Positions 34,411-45,239 of a stretch of DNA of 64,000 nucleotides are shown one piece after another. This stretch comes from Mucilaginibacter segetis (GTDB lineage Bacteria > Bacteroidota > Bacteroidia > Sphingobacteriales > Sphingobacteriaceae): contig NZ_JAEHFW010000001.1 in assembly GCF_016522075.1 (NCBI RefSeq), forward strand, positions 1,178,001 through 1,242,000, in the 5' to 3' direction. The position numbers and the translations under genes were made by a program. Within the stretch, counting starts at the first letter, position 1. The number at the start of each line of letters is the position of its first letter. The notes below the pieces were generated by a model. It had not been told where the DNA came from and ran no database searches. It saw nothing but the letters and a program-made list of their open reading frames with translations.

Positions 34411-35525
34411 ATTTCCTTCTCGTATATCCTGTAAGTTTTATATTGGTCGCCTCCTATAGCTTCAATAGCCCGGTTTACCATGTCGTTATGTTCAAGCGTC
34501 CAGGATGCCTCGGCGTATTTTAGGCCTTTGCGTCGGTATTCTTTTATTATACTTCCGTATAAACAGGCTTCGATACCCATTTTACGGTAACCATCTATAA
34601 CGCCCAGCAGCATTATTCTTATTCCGGTTATTTTCTTTTTATTAAGCAATAATTTAAAAATCCCGGTTGGTAATAATCTGCCTTTTTTTATAGTACGCAG
34701 TATCTGGTTAATATCAGGTATAGCCACTCCAAAACCAACAATTTTACCATCCTGTTCAGCAACAAGTGCAAAATCAGGATCAAGTATCATTTTCAGATCT
34801 TTGGCGGTATAATCAAACTCATCATTGGTCATCGGGAAAAAGCCCAGATTTTTATCCCATGCCTTATTATATACTTCACGTAAGGCATCCGCTTCCTGTT
34901 TAAAGTTTTTAAGGTTGATTTTGCGGATAGTAATGCCGCTGTTACGTGTTAACCTATCCTGTAATTTATCCAGTAATTGTAACGATTTGTCATTATAATT
35001 ACCACCTTCCCAATACCATGCTAACAGGTCAACTTGTTTTTTTAATCCCGCATTTTCAAGCAGATCAACATAATATGCGGGGTTATAGGTCATCATTACC
35101 ACAGGTGGCTTTTCAAACCCCTTTACTAATAAGCCGCAGGTTTCGTTTGTTGAAGGGTTAACAGGCCCGACAATTTTGGTGGCGCCTTTTTCTTTTACCC
35201 ATTTTTCTGCTGTATCAAAAAGCAGGTTAGCTGTTTCCTGATCATTTATACAATCAAAAAAACCGAAAAAGCCGTCGCTAACGTTATTGAATTTGTTATG
35301 ATTGGTATTGAAAATAGCGGCTATTCTACCTGTAATTTTTCCATCATCGTAAACTAAAAATGGTTGTAAGGAAGAATGCTTGTGAAAAGGATGTGTAGTT
35401 AACAGATCTTTTTGAGCTATAAATAATTCCGGTACATAATTAGGGTCATTCTTATACAGATCATGTGGAAAATCAATAAAAGCTGCAAGTTCTTTTTTTG
35501 ATTTAACCGGAATAATTTCTTTCAT
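34407..35525 (-). CDS. Large GNAT-fold acyltransferase (candidate bacterial ceramide synthase)
   Basis: This soluble 372-residue protein is of the GNAT type, longer than ordinary acetyltransferases. It has PHDLYKNDPNYVPELF near the N-terminus, a middle VGPVNPSTNETCGLLVKGFE block, and a C-terminal acyl-CoA-binding half (DPDFALVAEQDGKIVGFGVA, LLGVIDGYRKMGIEACLYG, YAEASWTLEHNDMVNRAIEA). Bacterial ceramide synthase in Caulobacter is a GNAT-like protein encoded near serine palmitoyltransferase. Gene order here (SPT, this gene, SDR) follows the bacterial pathway order, acylation before reduction. The fold is confident; the specific activity is inferred. Confidence 0.82.
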   Translation of the reverse strand: MKEIIPVKSKKELAAFIDFPHDLYKNDPNYVPELFIAQKDLLTTHPFHKHSSLQPFLVYDDGKITGRIAAIFNTNHNKFNNVSDGFFGFFDCINDQETANLLFDTAEKWVKEKGATKIVGPVNPSTNETCGLLVKGFEKPPVVMMTYNPAYYVDLLENAGLKKQVDLLAWYWEGGNYNDKSLQLLDKLQDRLTRNSGITIRKINLKNFKQEADALREVYNKAWDKNLGFFPMTNDEFDYTAKDLKMILDPDFALVAEQDGKIVGFGVAIPDINQILRTIKKGRLLPTGIFKLLLNKKKITGIRIMLLGVIDGYRKMGIEACLYGSIIKEYRRKGLKYAEASWTLEHNDMVNRAIEAIGGDQYKTYRIYEKEI

Positions 35526-35573
35526 TTTACAGACTTATAGTTCAATTGTAGCAACGCGAGTAAGAGGGGTAGC

Positions 35574-36794
<1,221 letters not shown>

Positions 36795-37131
36795 TTATTA
36801 ACACTGCTTAAATTTTTTGTAAAAATACCATGAATAAGCTTATAACTTGCATATGAAATGTAAATTTTTTCACACTGTTTTAATAAGTGTTCACATTTAC
36901 TCTCAACAGGCAAATTAATTAAATTTTTATTTAATCAAGGTTACTAATTTTCAATTTGCAAAAAAAACATTAAAAATTGTAACATTATAATATCAATTAT
37001 CTGCCTTGCGTAAAATTTCTGTTGTCAATTTTTTTATGTTTTATAATAACTTCATATTCGTGCTCCCCTTAATTGCTATTGAAAAATAAAGAAAACGATT
37101 TCTTTTTTGTTTTACTGTTGTCTAAAAATTT
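36795..37131. other. Divergent intergenic region between spt and the efflux operon
   Basis: This AT-rich 337-bp stretch must hold both start signals. On the minus strand TACATTTC (one mismatch to TAnnTTTG) lies upstream of spt. For the efflux operon I see only weak matches such as TAACTTCA, 25 nt after a TTG. There are no ORFs and no clear dyad operators. Confidence 0.5.
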
Positions 37132-38475
37132 ATGAAAAAAATATACTGGTTTTGTATATCTAATATATTGATTTTTTTTCCTTTTTTAATTTTTGCTCAA
37201 GCACCGTCTGATACCAGCACTGCCACAATAAGTTTAAGGCAGAGTATCGATTTCGCGTTAAGCAATCAGCCCATATTAAAACAAGCTAATATTGATGAGC
37301 AGATAAATGAAAGAGATATCCGCATAGGATTATCTGATTGGTTGCCCCAGGTAAACAGCACAAATCAATACCAGCATTATTTTCAAAGACCAGCAGTGGT
37401 AAGTACAGGCTCAGCGGGTGGTACTGGTCAGCAGTCATTGGCTATAGCGCACAATGTATCATCGTTAGGTGTACAGGCCAGTCAGGTTATTTATAATAGT
37501 GATGTATTACTGGCCTCAAAAGCGTCAAAATATTCCAGGCAGTTTTATAAAGAGAACACCGAGAGTACAAAAATTGAAGTGATAGCTGATGTAAGTAAAG
37601 CTTTTTTTGATGTGTTGTTATCTCAACGCCAGCTTGATATTATTAAGGAGGATATCGTAAGATTAAGGCGCAGCCTAAAAGATGCTTATTCACGGTATCA
37701 GGCAGGTGTGGTTGATAAAACTGATTATAAACAGGCTACAATAGCTTTAAATAACTCACTTGCAACTTTAAAACAAACCCAGGAAGCTATAAAAAGTAAG
37801 GAGGCTTATCTTAAACAGGTGATGGGGCTGAATCCGGCAAAACAAGTGGTATTGGTGTATGATTCCACCATGTTGCAGGCTAAGGCTGTAATTGATACTA
37901 ACCAACTTTTAAATTATAACAACCGTATTGAGTATCGATTGCTTGAAACGCAAAAGAATCTGCAAAACCTGAATGTGAACTATTATAAATGGAACTTCCT
38001 GCCTTCTTTATCGGCAATAGGTGCATATAATCTTTCCTATTTCAGCGATAAGTTTTCCGGCTTATATCAAAATGCATATCCAACATCATATGCAGGCCTG
38101 TCATTAACCTTTCCTATTTTCCAGGGTACCAGGCGACTTCAGAATTTAAGCAAGGCACGGTTACAGATTGAACGTCTGGATCTGGATCTTATCAATACCA
38201 GAAATGCTATAAATACAGAATTTGTACAGGCGTTAGCCAGCTATAAAAGTAATTATACCAGTTGGCAGCTGATTGGCCAAAACGTTGATCTGGCAAAGGA
38301 TGTTTACAAGGTGGTTGATCTGCAATATCGCGAGGGTATTAAAACCTATCTGGATGTTATTGTATCACAATCTGACCTGCGCACAGCTGAACTAAATTAT
38401 TATAATGCATTATTTCAATTATTGTCAAGTAAAATTGATCTTGAAAAAGCTTTAGGAACTTTACAGGTAGAGTAA
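37132..38475 (+). CDS. TolC-family outer-membrane efflux protein
   Basis: A signal peptide (FFPFLIFAQ) precedes two long coiled-coil repeats typical of TolC/OprM (LRQSIDFALSNQPILKQANI, SKAFFDVLLSQRQLDIIKED, LQKNLNVNYYKWNFLPSLSA-like, FVQALASYKSNYTSWQLIGQ). The PxFxGxRR-like turn FPIFQGTRRLQNL is present. It forms the outer-membrane exit duct of a tripartite pump. It is the first gene of the operon, 2 bp before the adaptor. Confidence 0.94.
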   Translation: MKKIYWFCISNILIFFPFLIFAQAPSDTSTATISLRQSIDFALSNQPILKQANIDEQINERDIRIGLSDWLPQVNSTNQYQHYFQRPAVVSTGSAGGTGQQSLAIAHNVSSLGVQASQVIYNSDVLLASKASKYSRQFYKENTESTKIEVIADVSKAFFDVLLSQRQLDIIKEDIVRLRRSLKDAYSRYQAGVVDKTDYKQATIALNNSLATLKQTQEAIKSKEAYLKQVMGLNPAKQVVLVYDSTMLQAKAVIDTNQLLNYNNRIEYRLLETQKNLQNLNVNYYKWNFLPSLSAIGAYNLSYFSDKFSGLYQNAYPTSYAGLSLTFPIFQGTRRLQNLSKARLQIERLDLDLINTRNAINTEFVQALASYKSNYTSWQLIGQNVDLAKDVYKVVDLQYREGIKTYLDVIVSQSDLRTAELNYYNALFQLLSSKIDLEKALGTLQVE

Positions 38476-38477
38476 TT

Positions 38478-39602
38478 ATGGATATGAAAAACAAATATAC
38501 CCTTTGTATTGCCGCTACGGCTACACTGATGTGGTCAGCATGCCACAATACACAAAAACAAGATCAGGCCCCGCCCGCTACGCCTGTAAATGTTATTACA
38601 GCTCAAAAATCTGATGCTGTTTATTATGATAATTACCAGGGCGCAGTAACTGCGTTAAATTCTGTTGAGTTACGGAGCCAGGTTGGAGGTTTTATAACCG
38701 GAATATTTTTTAAGGAGGGTGATGTGGTTACCAAGGGTACGCCATTATATGAGATTGACCGCCGCAAATATGTGGATGCTTACCAACAGGCCAAAGCTAA
38801 CTTATCCAGTGCAAAAGCAAATTTGTCTAAAGCAGAAAAGGATGTTGCGCGTTACAATATGCTGCTTAAAAATGATGCCGTTGCCCGCCAAACTGTTGAT
38901 CAGGCTACAGCAGCATTTGAAACTAATAAAAGCCAGGTGGAGGCTGCTCAGGCTGCTCTTTCATCAGCAGCAACAGATCTTTCCTATGCAACTATAAAGG
39001 CCCCCTTTACAGGCCGGATAGGTATATCACAAGTTAAATTGGGCTCGCAGATTACACCTGGTAGTACTTTACTGAATACCATATCAAGTGGCAATCCTAT
39101 TGGGGTTGATATTGTGGTAAACGAACAGGATATAAACAGATTTTATAAAATACAGTCTAACAGTACAGATTCAACATTCAGACTCCAGCTTCCTGACGGA
39201 AGTATATATAGTAAAGGAGGTAAGTTGTTTGCTATCGACCGTGGTGTGAACGATCAAACCGGCACCATAAAAGTTAGGGTGGAATTCCCAAACAGCAACG
39301 ATGTACTTAAAGATGGCATGAGCTGTGTTTTACAGGTTTTAAATGATGATTCAGGAAATCGCATTCAAATACCTTATAAAGCAGTTACTGAGCAAATGGG
39401 TGAATTTTTTGTATTTGTTGCAAAGGACACTATTGCCGAAGAGCGTAAAGTTGTTTTAGGACCTCGTATACAAAGTAATGTAATTATAACAAACGGGCTT
39501 GAAACCGGAGAGAAAGTAATTACCGAAGGCTTTCAGCGGTTACGTAATGGAGGTAAAATCACATTAGGTCCGCCACCTTCGGCGCAAGGTGCCGTCAAAT
39601 AA
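38478..39602 (+). CDS. RND efflux periplasmic adaptor (membrane-fusion protein), lipoprotein
   Basis: The lipobox is LMWSAC (Cys 22); an ATG two codons in (38484) is an alternative start. The lipoyl-like half (VELRSQVGGFITGIFFKEGD), the alpha-hairpin (ANLSSAKANLSKAEKDVARY), and the second lipoyl half (TDLSYATIKAPFTGRIGISQ) appear in order, followed by beta-barrel and membrane-proximal domains. It links the RND pump to TolC. No local TetR or MarR regulator is encoded with it. Confidence 0.95.
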   Translation: MDMKNKYTLCIAATATLMWSACHNTQKQDQAPPATPVNVITAQKSDAVYYDNYQGAVTALNSVELRSQVGGFITGIFFKEGDVVTKGTPLYEIDRRKYVDAYQQAKANLSSAKANLSKAEKDVARYNMLLKNDAVARQTVDQATAAFETNKSQVEAAQAALSSAATDLSYATIKAPFTGRIGISQVKLGSQITPGSTLLNTISSGNPIGVDIVVNEQDINRFYKIQSNSTDSTFRLQLPDGSIYSKGGKLFAIDRGVNDQTGTIKVRVEFPNSNDVLKDGMSCVLQVLNDDSGNRIQIPYKAVTEQMGEFFVFVAKDTIAEERKVVLGPRIQSNVIITNGLETGEKVITEGFQRLRNGGKITLGPPPSAQGAVK

Positions 39603-39663
39603 AACACTGAAAGATTAACTGTAAGTGACAATACATATTCTTAAATACTAAGAAAGAAAACGA

Positions 39664-42600
39664 ATGATCGCAGATACTTTTATACGCCGCCCTGTAACCG
39701 CCATTGTTATATCACTGGTTATTTTAATAGTAGGTGTTTTAGCGATAACTACGCTGCCTATTGGCCAATACCCGGAAATAACACCGCCTACGGTTCAGGT
39801 AACCGGCAATTACACAGGTGCTGATGCATTAACGGTAGAGCAAACTGTTGCAACGCCTGTAGAGGTGCAGGTAAACGGTACCCCCGGAATGACTTACCTG
39901 CAAAGTAACAGTACAAGTAACGGCCAGATGAGCATGACGGTAAACTTTGAAGTAGGTACCGATATTAACATAGCTGCTCTTGATGTTCAGAACAGGGTAG
40001 GTATTGCGCTGCCAACACTGCCACAGGAGGTACAGCGCCTGGGTATGATAGTGCGTAAACGTAACCCCAGTATATTAATGCTGGTGGCCATGTTTTCGCC
40101 AAAAGGCAGTCATGATGTAACCTTTGTTGATAATTATACCAACGTTTTTATAAAGGATGCTCTTTTACGCACAAAAGGTGTAGGAGACGTTTTTACCCGT
40201 GCGGATGATTTTAGTATGCGTATATGGCTTAAACCGGATAAGTTAGCCGCACTTAATATGACAGCGGCTGATGTTACAGCCGCATTGCAGGAACAAAACG
40301 CACAGGTTGCTGCAGGTACGGTAGGTTCCACCCCGCAAATGAAGGGGCAAACGTTTGAATATACAGTGCTGGTAAAAGGCAGGCTTACCGATCCTTCACA
40401 GTTTGAGGATATTGTAGTAAAAACTGTACCTGAAACAGGCGCCATTGTACATTTAAAAGACGTGGCCCGAGTTGAATTGGGTAAATTTAACTACGCGGGT
40501 AATTCATTTGTTGATGGGAAAAGAGCTTCATACCTTTTAATATATCAGGCACCGGGTAGTAACGCTATTGAAACTGCTGCAAATGTCACTGCTACAATGG
40601 AGCAGTTAAAAAAGACCTTTCCTGCTGATATCAATTACATAGTACCGTTTGAGTCGGTTACCGTGGTGAAAGTATCTCTTAAAGAGGTGATCGAAACACT
40701 GCTTATAGCCTTGGGGCTGGTTATTGTAGTGGTGTTTCTGTTTTTACAAAACTGGCGCACAACGCTAATTCCTGTATTAGCCATTCCGGTATCAATTGTA
40801 GGTACGTTCATATTTTTTATACCACTCCATTTTACAATAAATACACTTACGCTTTTCGGTTTTGTGTTGGCAATTGGTATTGTGGTTGATGATGCCATAG
40901 TGGTGGTTGAAGCGGTGCAGCATTATATGGATGAAAAAGGAATGTCTCCACGGGAAGCTACTGAACATGCCATGCGCGATATATCAGCACCGGTAATAGC
41001 CATTGCGTTGATATTAGCCGCTGTTTTTGTTCCGGTTGGTTTTGTACCGGGTATAGTAGGGCGTTTGTATCAGCAGTTTGCAATAACTATTGCTATATCA
41101 GTATTAATTTCCGCGTTTGTTGCACTATCACTTACCCCTGCGCTATGTACACTGTTGTTAAGGCCGCATAAGATAGACGATCATTCATCCGGTCTCAACC
41201 GTTTCTTTTATAAGTTTAATACATGGTTTGATAAGGTAACCGGCCGCTACCGTAATAGTGTCGACAGGGGAATTAAGCATTCCAAGTTTGTAGTGATTAT
41301 ATTAGTATGCATAGTTGTAGGAACGTTACTGTTATTTAAAGGTAAACCAACCGGTTTTATTCCTCTTGAAGATGAAGGTCGTGTATATGTAACTTACGAT
41401 CTGCCCGAGGGTTCATCTACTGAAAGAACTGTTGCCGTTTTGCATGATATGATGAAAACGCTCGACAGCATACCTGCGGTAAATCATTATGCCGCTTTAG
41501 GTGGCTTAAACGCTGTTAACTTTGCAACCAAATCTAACAGCGCTACTATATTCGTACAATTAAAACCCTGGGATGAGCGTACCGATGACAAAGACAAATT
41601 ACAGGGTGTAATAGCTACTATACAGAAAAAGCTTGCAAGATATAAGGAAGCCAATGTAGTAGTAATATCTCCTCCGGCTATCCCGGGTTTGGGTAACACA
41701 GGTGGTTTTTCGTTTGTATTGCAGGAAAAAGAAGCCGGCGGCGATATTAAAAACTTTGAAAAAGTGTTGCAAAATTTTACCGCCGAGGTTAATAAGCGGC
41801 CTGAAATAGCAAAAGCGTTCTCGTTTTTTACGGCGCATACACCCGCTTATCAGTTAACTATTGACCGGGAAAAGGCTAAAAAACTCGGTGTAAAAATATC
41901 AGACGTTAATAATGCGCTGCAAACTTATATGGGAAGCTCGTATGTGAATGATTTTACTATATATGGTCGTAATTTCAGGGTTGTTGAGCAGGCTGATACC
42001 AACTACAGAACGAGCATTCAAAATATTGGTCAGTATTTTGTGCGCAATTCATCAGGGAGCATGGTTCCGTTAAGCACACTAACATCATATAAGTTAATAG
42101 AAAATGCACCGCTTATATCGCATTATAACCTTTTCCGTTCTGCCGAAATAAACGGTAGTACAAATCCTGGTTATAGTAGTGGTGATGCCATAACCGCCTT
42201 AAGAGAGGTTGCCGCCAAAACATTACCGCAAGGTTACGGGTATGAATTTTCCGGCCTAAGCCGTGAAGAGCTTTTATCAGGCTCAAAAACCATATACATA
42301 TTTGCTTTATCAGTTGCGTTTGTGTTTTTGTTTCTGGCAGCTTTATATGAAAGTTGGTCAGTACCGTTTTCAGTGTTATTAGCTGTGCCGTTGGGTGCGT
42401 TTGGAGCGATACTGTTTTTATCCTTCTGGCCAAAATTATCAAATAACGTTTATGCACAGATTGGTTTAATAACGCTGATAGGTTTGGCAGCTAAAAATGC
42501 CATATTAATTGTGGAATTTGCTAAGGAGCGTGTTGACAGGGGAATGGAATTAGAGAAAGCTACTTTAGAAGCCGTACGACTTAGGCTCAGGCCAATCATC

Positions 42601-42843
42601 ATGACCTCGCTGGCATTTATATTAGGCGTAACGCCATTATTATTTGCGTCGGGTGCGGGTGCTGAAGCCAGGAAAACTATCGGCTGGACGGTATTTGGTG
42701 GAATGTTAACGGCAACGTCGTTAGCTATATTTATAGTTCCTGTGTTATTTTATATCATAACAAAGGCATCATATGGCAAAAAGAAACTTGCCGATTTGGA
42801 AGCGCATTACGTTCCTGACCCGGATCAGGATCCGGAGATATAA
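39664..42843 (+). CDS. RND-family inner-membrane efflux pump (HAE1 type)
   Basis: At 1059 residues with twelve membrane helices, it is a hydrophobe/amphiphile exporter of the AcrB type. The TM4 proton-relay pair is in GIVVDDAIVVVEAV and the partner Lys in GLAAKNAILIVEFA. The N-terminus FIRRPVTAIVISLVILIVGV and LPIGQYPEITPPTVQV are family signatures. It lies 61 bp downstream of the adaptor and is followed by a terminator. Substrates are probably drugs, dyes or detergents; none can be named from sequence. Confidence 0.97.
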   Translation: MIADTFIRRPVTAIVISLVILIVGVLAITTLPIGQYPEITPPTVQVTGNYTGADALTVEQTVATPVEVQVNGTPGMTYLQSNSTSNGQMSMTVNFEVGTDINIAALDVQNRVGIALPTLPQEVQRLGMIVRKRNPSILMLVAMFSPKGSHDVTFVDNYTNVFIKDALLRTKGVGDVFTRADDFSMRIWLKPDKLAALNMTAADVTAALQEQNAQVAAGTVGSTPQMKGQTFEYTVLVKGRLTDPSQFEDIVVKTVPETGAIVHLKDVARVELGKFNYAGNSFVDGKRASYLLIYQAPGSNAIETAANVTATMEQLKKTFPADINYIVPFESVTVVKVSLKEVIETLLIALGLVIVVVFLFLQNWRTTLIPVLAIPVSIVGTFIFFIPLHFTINTLTLFGFVLAIGIVVDDAIVVVEAVQHYMDEKGMSPREATEHAMRDISAPVIAIALILAAVFVPVGFVPGIVGRLYQQFAITIAISVLISAFVALSLTPALCTLLLRPHKIDDHSSGLNRFFYKFNTWFDKVTGRYRNSVDRGIKHSKFVVIILVCIVVGTLLLFKGKPTGFIPLEDEGRVYVTYDLPEGSSTERTVAVLHDMMKTLDSIPAVNHYAALGGLNAVNFATKSNSATIFVQLKPWDERTDDKDKLQGVIATIQKKLARYKEANVVVISPPAIPGLGNTGGFSFVLQEKEAGGDIKNFEKVLQNFTAEVNKRPEIAKAFSFFTAHTPAYQLTIDREKAKKLGVKISDVNNALQTYMGSSYVNDFTIYGRNFRVVEQADTNYRTSIQNIGQYFVRNSSGSMVPLSTLTSYKLIENAPLISHYNLFRSAEINGSTNPGYSSGDAITALREVAAKTLPQGYGYEFSGLSREELLSGSKTIYIFALSVAFVFLFLAALYESWSVPFSVLLAVPLGAFGAILFLSFWPKLSNNVYAQIGLITLIGLAAKNAILIVEFAKERVDRGMELEKATLEAVRLRLRPIIMTSLAFILGVTPLLFASGAGAEARKTIGWTVFGGMLTATSLAIFIVPVLFYIITKASYGKKKLADLEAHYVPDPDQDPEI

Positions 42844-42849
42844 CAAATT

Positions 42850-42876
42850 AAAAAGCCCCGATAGGGGCTTTTTTTA
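42850..42876 (+). terminator. Terminator of the efflux operon
   Basis: A GCCCC-GATA-GGGGC stem-loop (42855-42868) with flanking A and T runs, 12 bp after the pump stop codon. Confidence 0.9.
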
Positions 42877-43216
42877 TAAAAGGCCGTCTGAGATAATACT
42901 GCGGCATAGGATGCGTATAGTATTATGACTTGAAAAATGTTATTAAAGTAGTCCATTTTTACATAACGTTAATATAAATTGAACATAATCTTTACATGAT
43001 TTATAATAATCAGTACAAAATTATTCAAACTGACCTTTTTTCTGTTTCGGTAAAAAAATTAACTGATTATCAGTAATTAATAAATTTTTTGTCGCTCCAT
43101 CTTCAATAATAAATAGTCATTTAACAGACATATATGGGCATTTTAGTTAAAATGGCAGAGTATTTGTAATGTGGGGGATATTACAATTAATAAATTGTTT
43201 AAATAAAAACACAACG
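42877..43216. other. Intergenic region upstream of the small outer-membrane protein
   Basis: This 340-bp AT-rich stretch lacks an ORF. It has a perfect 13-bp palindrome, ACTGAT-T-ATCAGT, at 43062-43074 that may be an operator. GTATTTG near 43155 resembles part of a -7 element but lacks the TA. Nothing else is clear. Confidence 0.45.
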
Positions 43217-43771
43217 ATGAAAACAACAACAAAATTAATAGCCACAGCTTTTACCGCTGTCGCTCTATTTTTCGGAACAAATGTTAAGGCGCAAAACGCC
43301 GGAGGCGATTCACAAAACAGAGTACGTTTAGGAATTGGGTTAGAAGCCGGAGTACCAACAGGTAATCTGCATGATTTTTCAAATTTTTCTTTAGGTGGTA
43401 CCGCACGTTTACAATACGATATTAAAAGTAATGTATCGTTAATGCTTACCTCGGGTTACTACAATTTCTTCTCAAAAAATGCGAGTACATCTTTTGGTGG
43501 AGTAACCTATACAGCCGATCCTAAAGATCAGGGGATGGTTCCTGTAAAAGCAGGTGTTAAAATATTCTACGCACCAAGCTGGTATATAAGTGCCGAAGCA
43601 GGTGCTGGATTTGAGACCCAGTATGCAAAAGACACTAAACTTATCTTATCTCCGGGAATTGGTTATGCATCTGATTCAGGATGGGATGTAGGTGTACGTT
43701 ACGAAAACTTCTCAGGTCAGGATAATAACTACGGCCTTGTAGGTTTACGTGTAGCTTACGCGTTCTTATAA
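43217..43771 (+). CDS. Small outer-membrane beta-barrel protein
   Basis: I start at ATG 43217, which gives a signal peptide (ATAFTAVALFFGTNVKAQ); the upstream in-frame start lacks one. The mature 160 residues consist of about eight amphipathic strands (RVRLGIGLEAGVPTG, SLGGTARLQYDIKSN, ISAEAGAGFETQYA, GLVGLRVAYAFL) ending in an aromatic-hydrophobic C-terminus, as in OmpA/OmpW-like eight-stranded barrels. The function is unknown. It is a single-gene unit closed by a strong terminator. Confidence 0.85.
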   Translation: MKTTTKLIATAFTAVALFFGTNVKAQNAGGDSQNRVRLGIGLEAGVPTGNLHDFSNFSLGGTARLQYDIKSNVSLMLTSGYYNFFSKNASTSFGGVTYTADPKDQGMVPVKAGVKIFYAPSWYISAEAGAGFETQYAKDTKLILSPGIGYASDSGWDVGVRYENFSGQDNNYGLVGLRVAYAFL

Positions 43772-43786
43772 TCAAATAGAATATAA

Positions 43787-43827
43787 TAACAAAAAACCCT
43801 TGCTGATTTCAGCAAGGGTTTTTTGTT
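43787..43827 (+). terminator. Bidirectional terminator
   Basis: A perfect stem joins 43791-43806 with 43809-43824, with A6 and T6 flanks, between convergent genes. Confidence 0.9.
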
Positions 43828-43852
43828 TATAATATGGATTTAAAATAATAAA

Positions 43853-44374
43853 TTATGATTTTTTAGCAGCTTCGGCTTTCTTTTTAACGGTTGTAGCAGC
43901 CTTAGCAGTTTTAGTAGCAGCCTCTTTTTTAACAGTTGCAGCGGTGGTCTTAGCTTTTTCAGTCACCGCTTTTGATTTTGCTGCTGCATTAGTTTTAACA
44001 GCAGTAGCAGCTTTTTTTGCAGTTGATGTTTCCGCTTTTGCTTTTGTAGTTATCGCCTTGGCTTTACCGGCTGCTTTTTCCTTAATTTCTTTAGCTTCCT
44101 TCTCAGCTTTAGCAGTAGTTGCTTTTGCTTTTTTCTCAGCAGTTTGTTTAGCTGTATCCGCTTTCTTAACAACAGTGTTTTTGGTTGCTGTTGCTTTTTT
44201 GGCAGTGGCTTTTTTAGTAGCGGTTACCGACTCTTTTATATCTTCAATTTTATCTTCCGCTTTATCTTTCAGGTCCTCAGCAGTATCTTTTGTGCCGTCC
44301 CAAAATTCTTCAATGGTTTCCTTGATCTTTTCAAAAAAACCTTTTTCTACAGGTTCTGATTTTCTTTTTGTCAT
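43853..44374 (-). CDS. Histone-H1-like Lys/Ala-rich protein
   Basis: The 173-residue product has two parts. Residues 1-50 are acidic and amphipathic (FFEKIKETIEEFWDGTKDTA, then EDKIEDIKES). Residues 51-173 are almost entirely Lys, Ala, Thr, Val and Glu in KKATAKKATATKN-style repeats, like eukaryotic H1 tails and bacterial H1-like proteins that bind DNA. There are no aromatic residues after residue 30. The acidic head differs from Chlamydia Hc1 and resembles stress or YtxH-like coiled proteins, so DNA binding is likely but not certain. A single-gene unit. Confidence 0.8.
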   Translation of the reverse strand: MTKRKSEPVEKGFFEKIKETIEEFWDGTKDTAEDLKDKAEDKIEDIKESVTATKKATAKKATATKNTVVKKADTAKQTAEKKAKATTAKAEKEAKEIKEKAAGKAKAITTKAKAETSTAKKAATAVKTNAAAKSKAVTEKAKTTAATVKKEAATKTAKAATTVKKKAEAAKKS

Positions 44375-44419
44375 GTTATTTCAGGTTTGTTTAGTTGTTG
44401 ATTTTCAAGGTATTTAACC

Positions 44420-44438
44420 AACAATAATTGATATTGTT
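44420..44438. repeat. Perfect 7-5-7 inverted repeat upstream of the H1-like gene
   Basis: AACAATA at 44420-44426 pairs with TATTGTT at 44432-44438. It lies 46 bp upstream of the H1-like start and could be an operator for it. Confidence 0.5.
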
Positions 44439-44516
44439 TTTTTACCAGTTGCAGCTATTCGCATTTATATACCTGGTTTAATTTAATAAGCTTATTTTTG
44501 CAGGCTATACTTGATT

Positions 44517-45236
44517 ATGAAGATACCTAAGTTTGCTGATCTTATATTATTTGAGAATGATGATGTCATTGTTGTTAATAAGCCACCTTTCATTAGTTCG
44601 TTAGATGAACGGGAGGGAGGCGAGATCAATATTTTGCGAATGGCGAAAAATTATTGGCCCGATGCGCAAATATGTCATCGTTTAGATAAGGAAACTTCCG
44701 GCTCACTCATCATCGCTAAAACTCCAGAGGCATACCGCTCTGTATCTATGCAATTCGAACGTAGAAAAGTGAAAAAGGTGTACCATGCGGTTATTGACGG
44801 AACGCATGTATTTGATGAATTATTAATTGATCTTCCTATACTAAATGTAGGTAAAAGCAGCGTTACAATAAGCCGGCAGGAAGGCAAACGTGCCGAAACA
44901 TGGTTCCAATCCTTAAAGTATTTTAAACATTATACTTTGGTTGAATGCAGACCCGTAACGGGGCGTATGCATCAGATCCGGATTCACCTGGCTACACAGC
45001 GTGCGTCTATAGCCGGAGATGAGATGTACAAGGGGCAACCGGTTTTCCTTTCAAAATTGAAACGTAAATATCACTTAGGGAAAGATCAGGAAGAACTGCC
45101 AATAATGAAGCGTTTTGCCTTACATGCATTTGAGGTGACATTCGCCCTTTTAAACGGCGAAATAATTACCATACAGGCTCCATATCCTAAGGATTTTGAA
45201 ACACTGATAAAGCTTTTAGATAAGTTTGACAGCTAA
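44517..45236 (+). CDS. RluA-family pseudouridine synthase
   Basis: The catalytic motif is CHRLDKETSGSLII, with the Asp nucleophile; NKPPFISSLDERE and RPVTGRMHQIRIHLAT are further family blocks. There is no S4 domain. The ATG at 44517 is preferred over TTG 44511. It is distinct from the TruC-like enzyme at 22050 and closer to Bacteroidota 23S rRNA RluA-family enzymes; the exact target uridine cannot be told. The Rrf2 gene converges from the other side with stops 3 bp apart. Confidence 0.9.
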   Translation: MKIPKFADLILFENDDVIVVNKPPFISSLDEREGGEINILRMAKNYWPDAQICHRLDKETSGSLIIAKTPEAYRSVSMQFERRKVKKVYHAVIDGTHVFDELLIDLPILNVGKSSVTISRQEGKRAETWFQSLKYFKHYTLVECRPVTGRMHQIRIHLATQRASIAGDEMYKGQPVFLSKLKRKYHLGKDQEELPIMKRFALHAFEVTFALLNGEIITIQAPYPKDFETLIKLLDKFDS

Positions 45237-45239
45237 TAG

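Noticed and set aside
43944..44417. Plus-strand open frame of 157 codons opposite the H1-like gene
   Set aside because: It is the mirror of Lys/Ala codons, giving a meaningless Phe/Ala/Val-rich product, and the H1-like frame on the other strand has a proper start and domain pattern.
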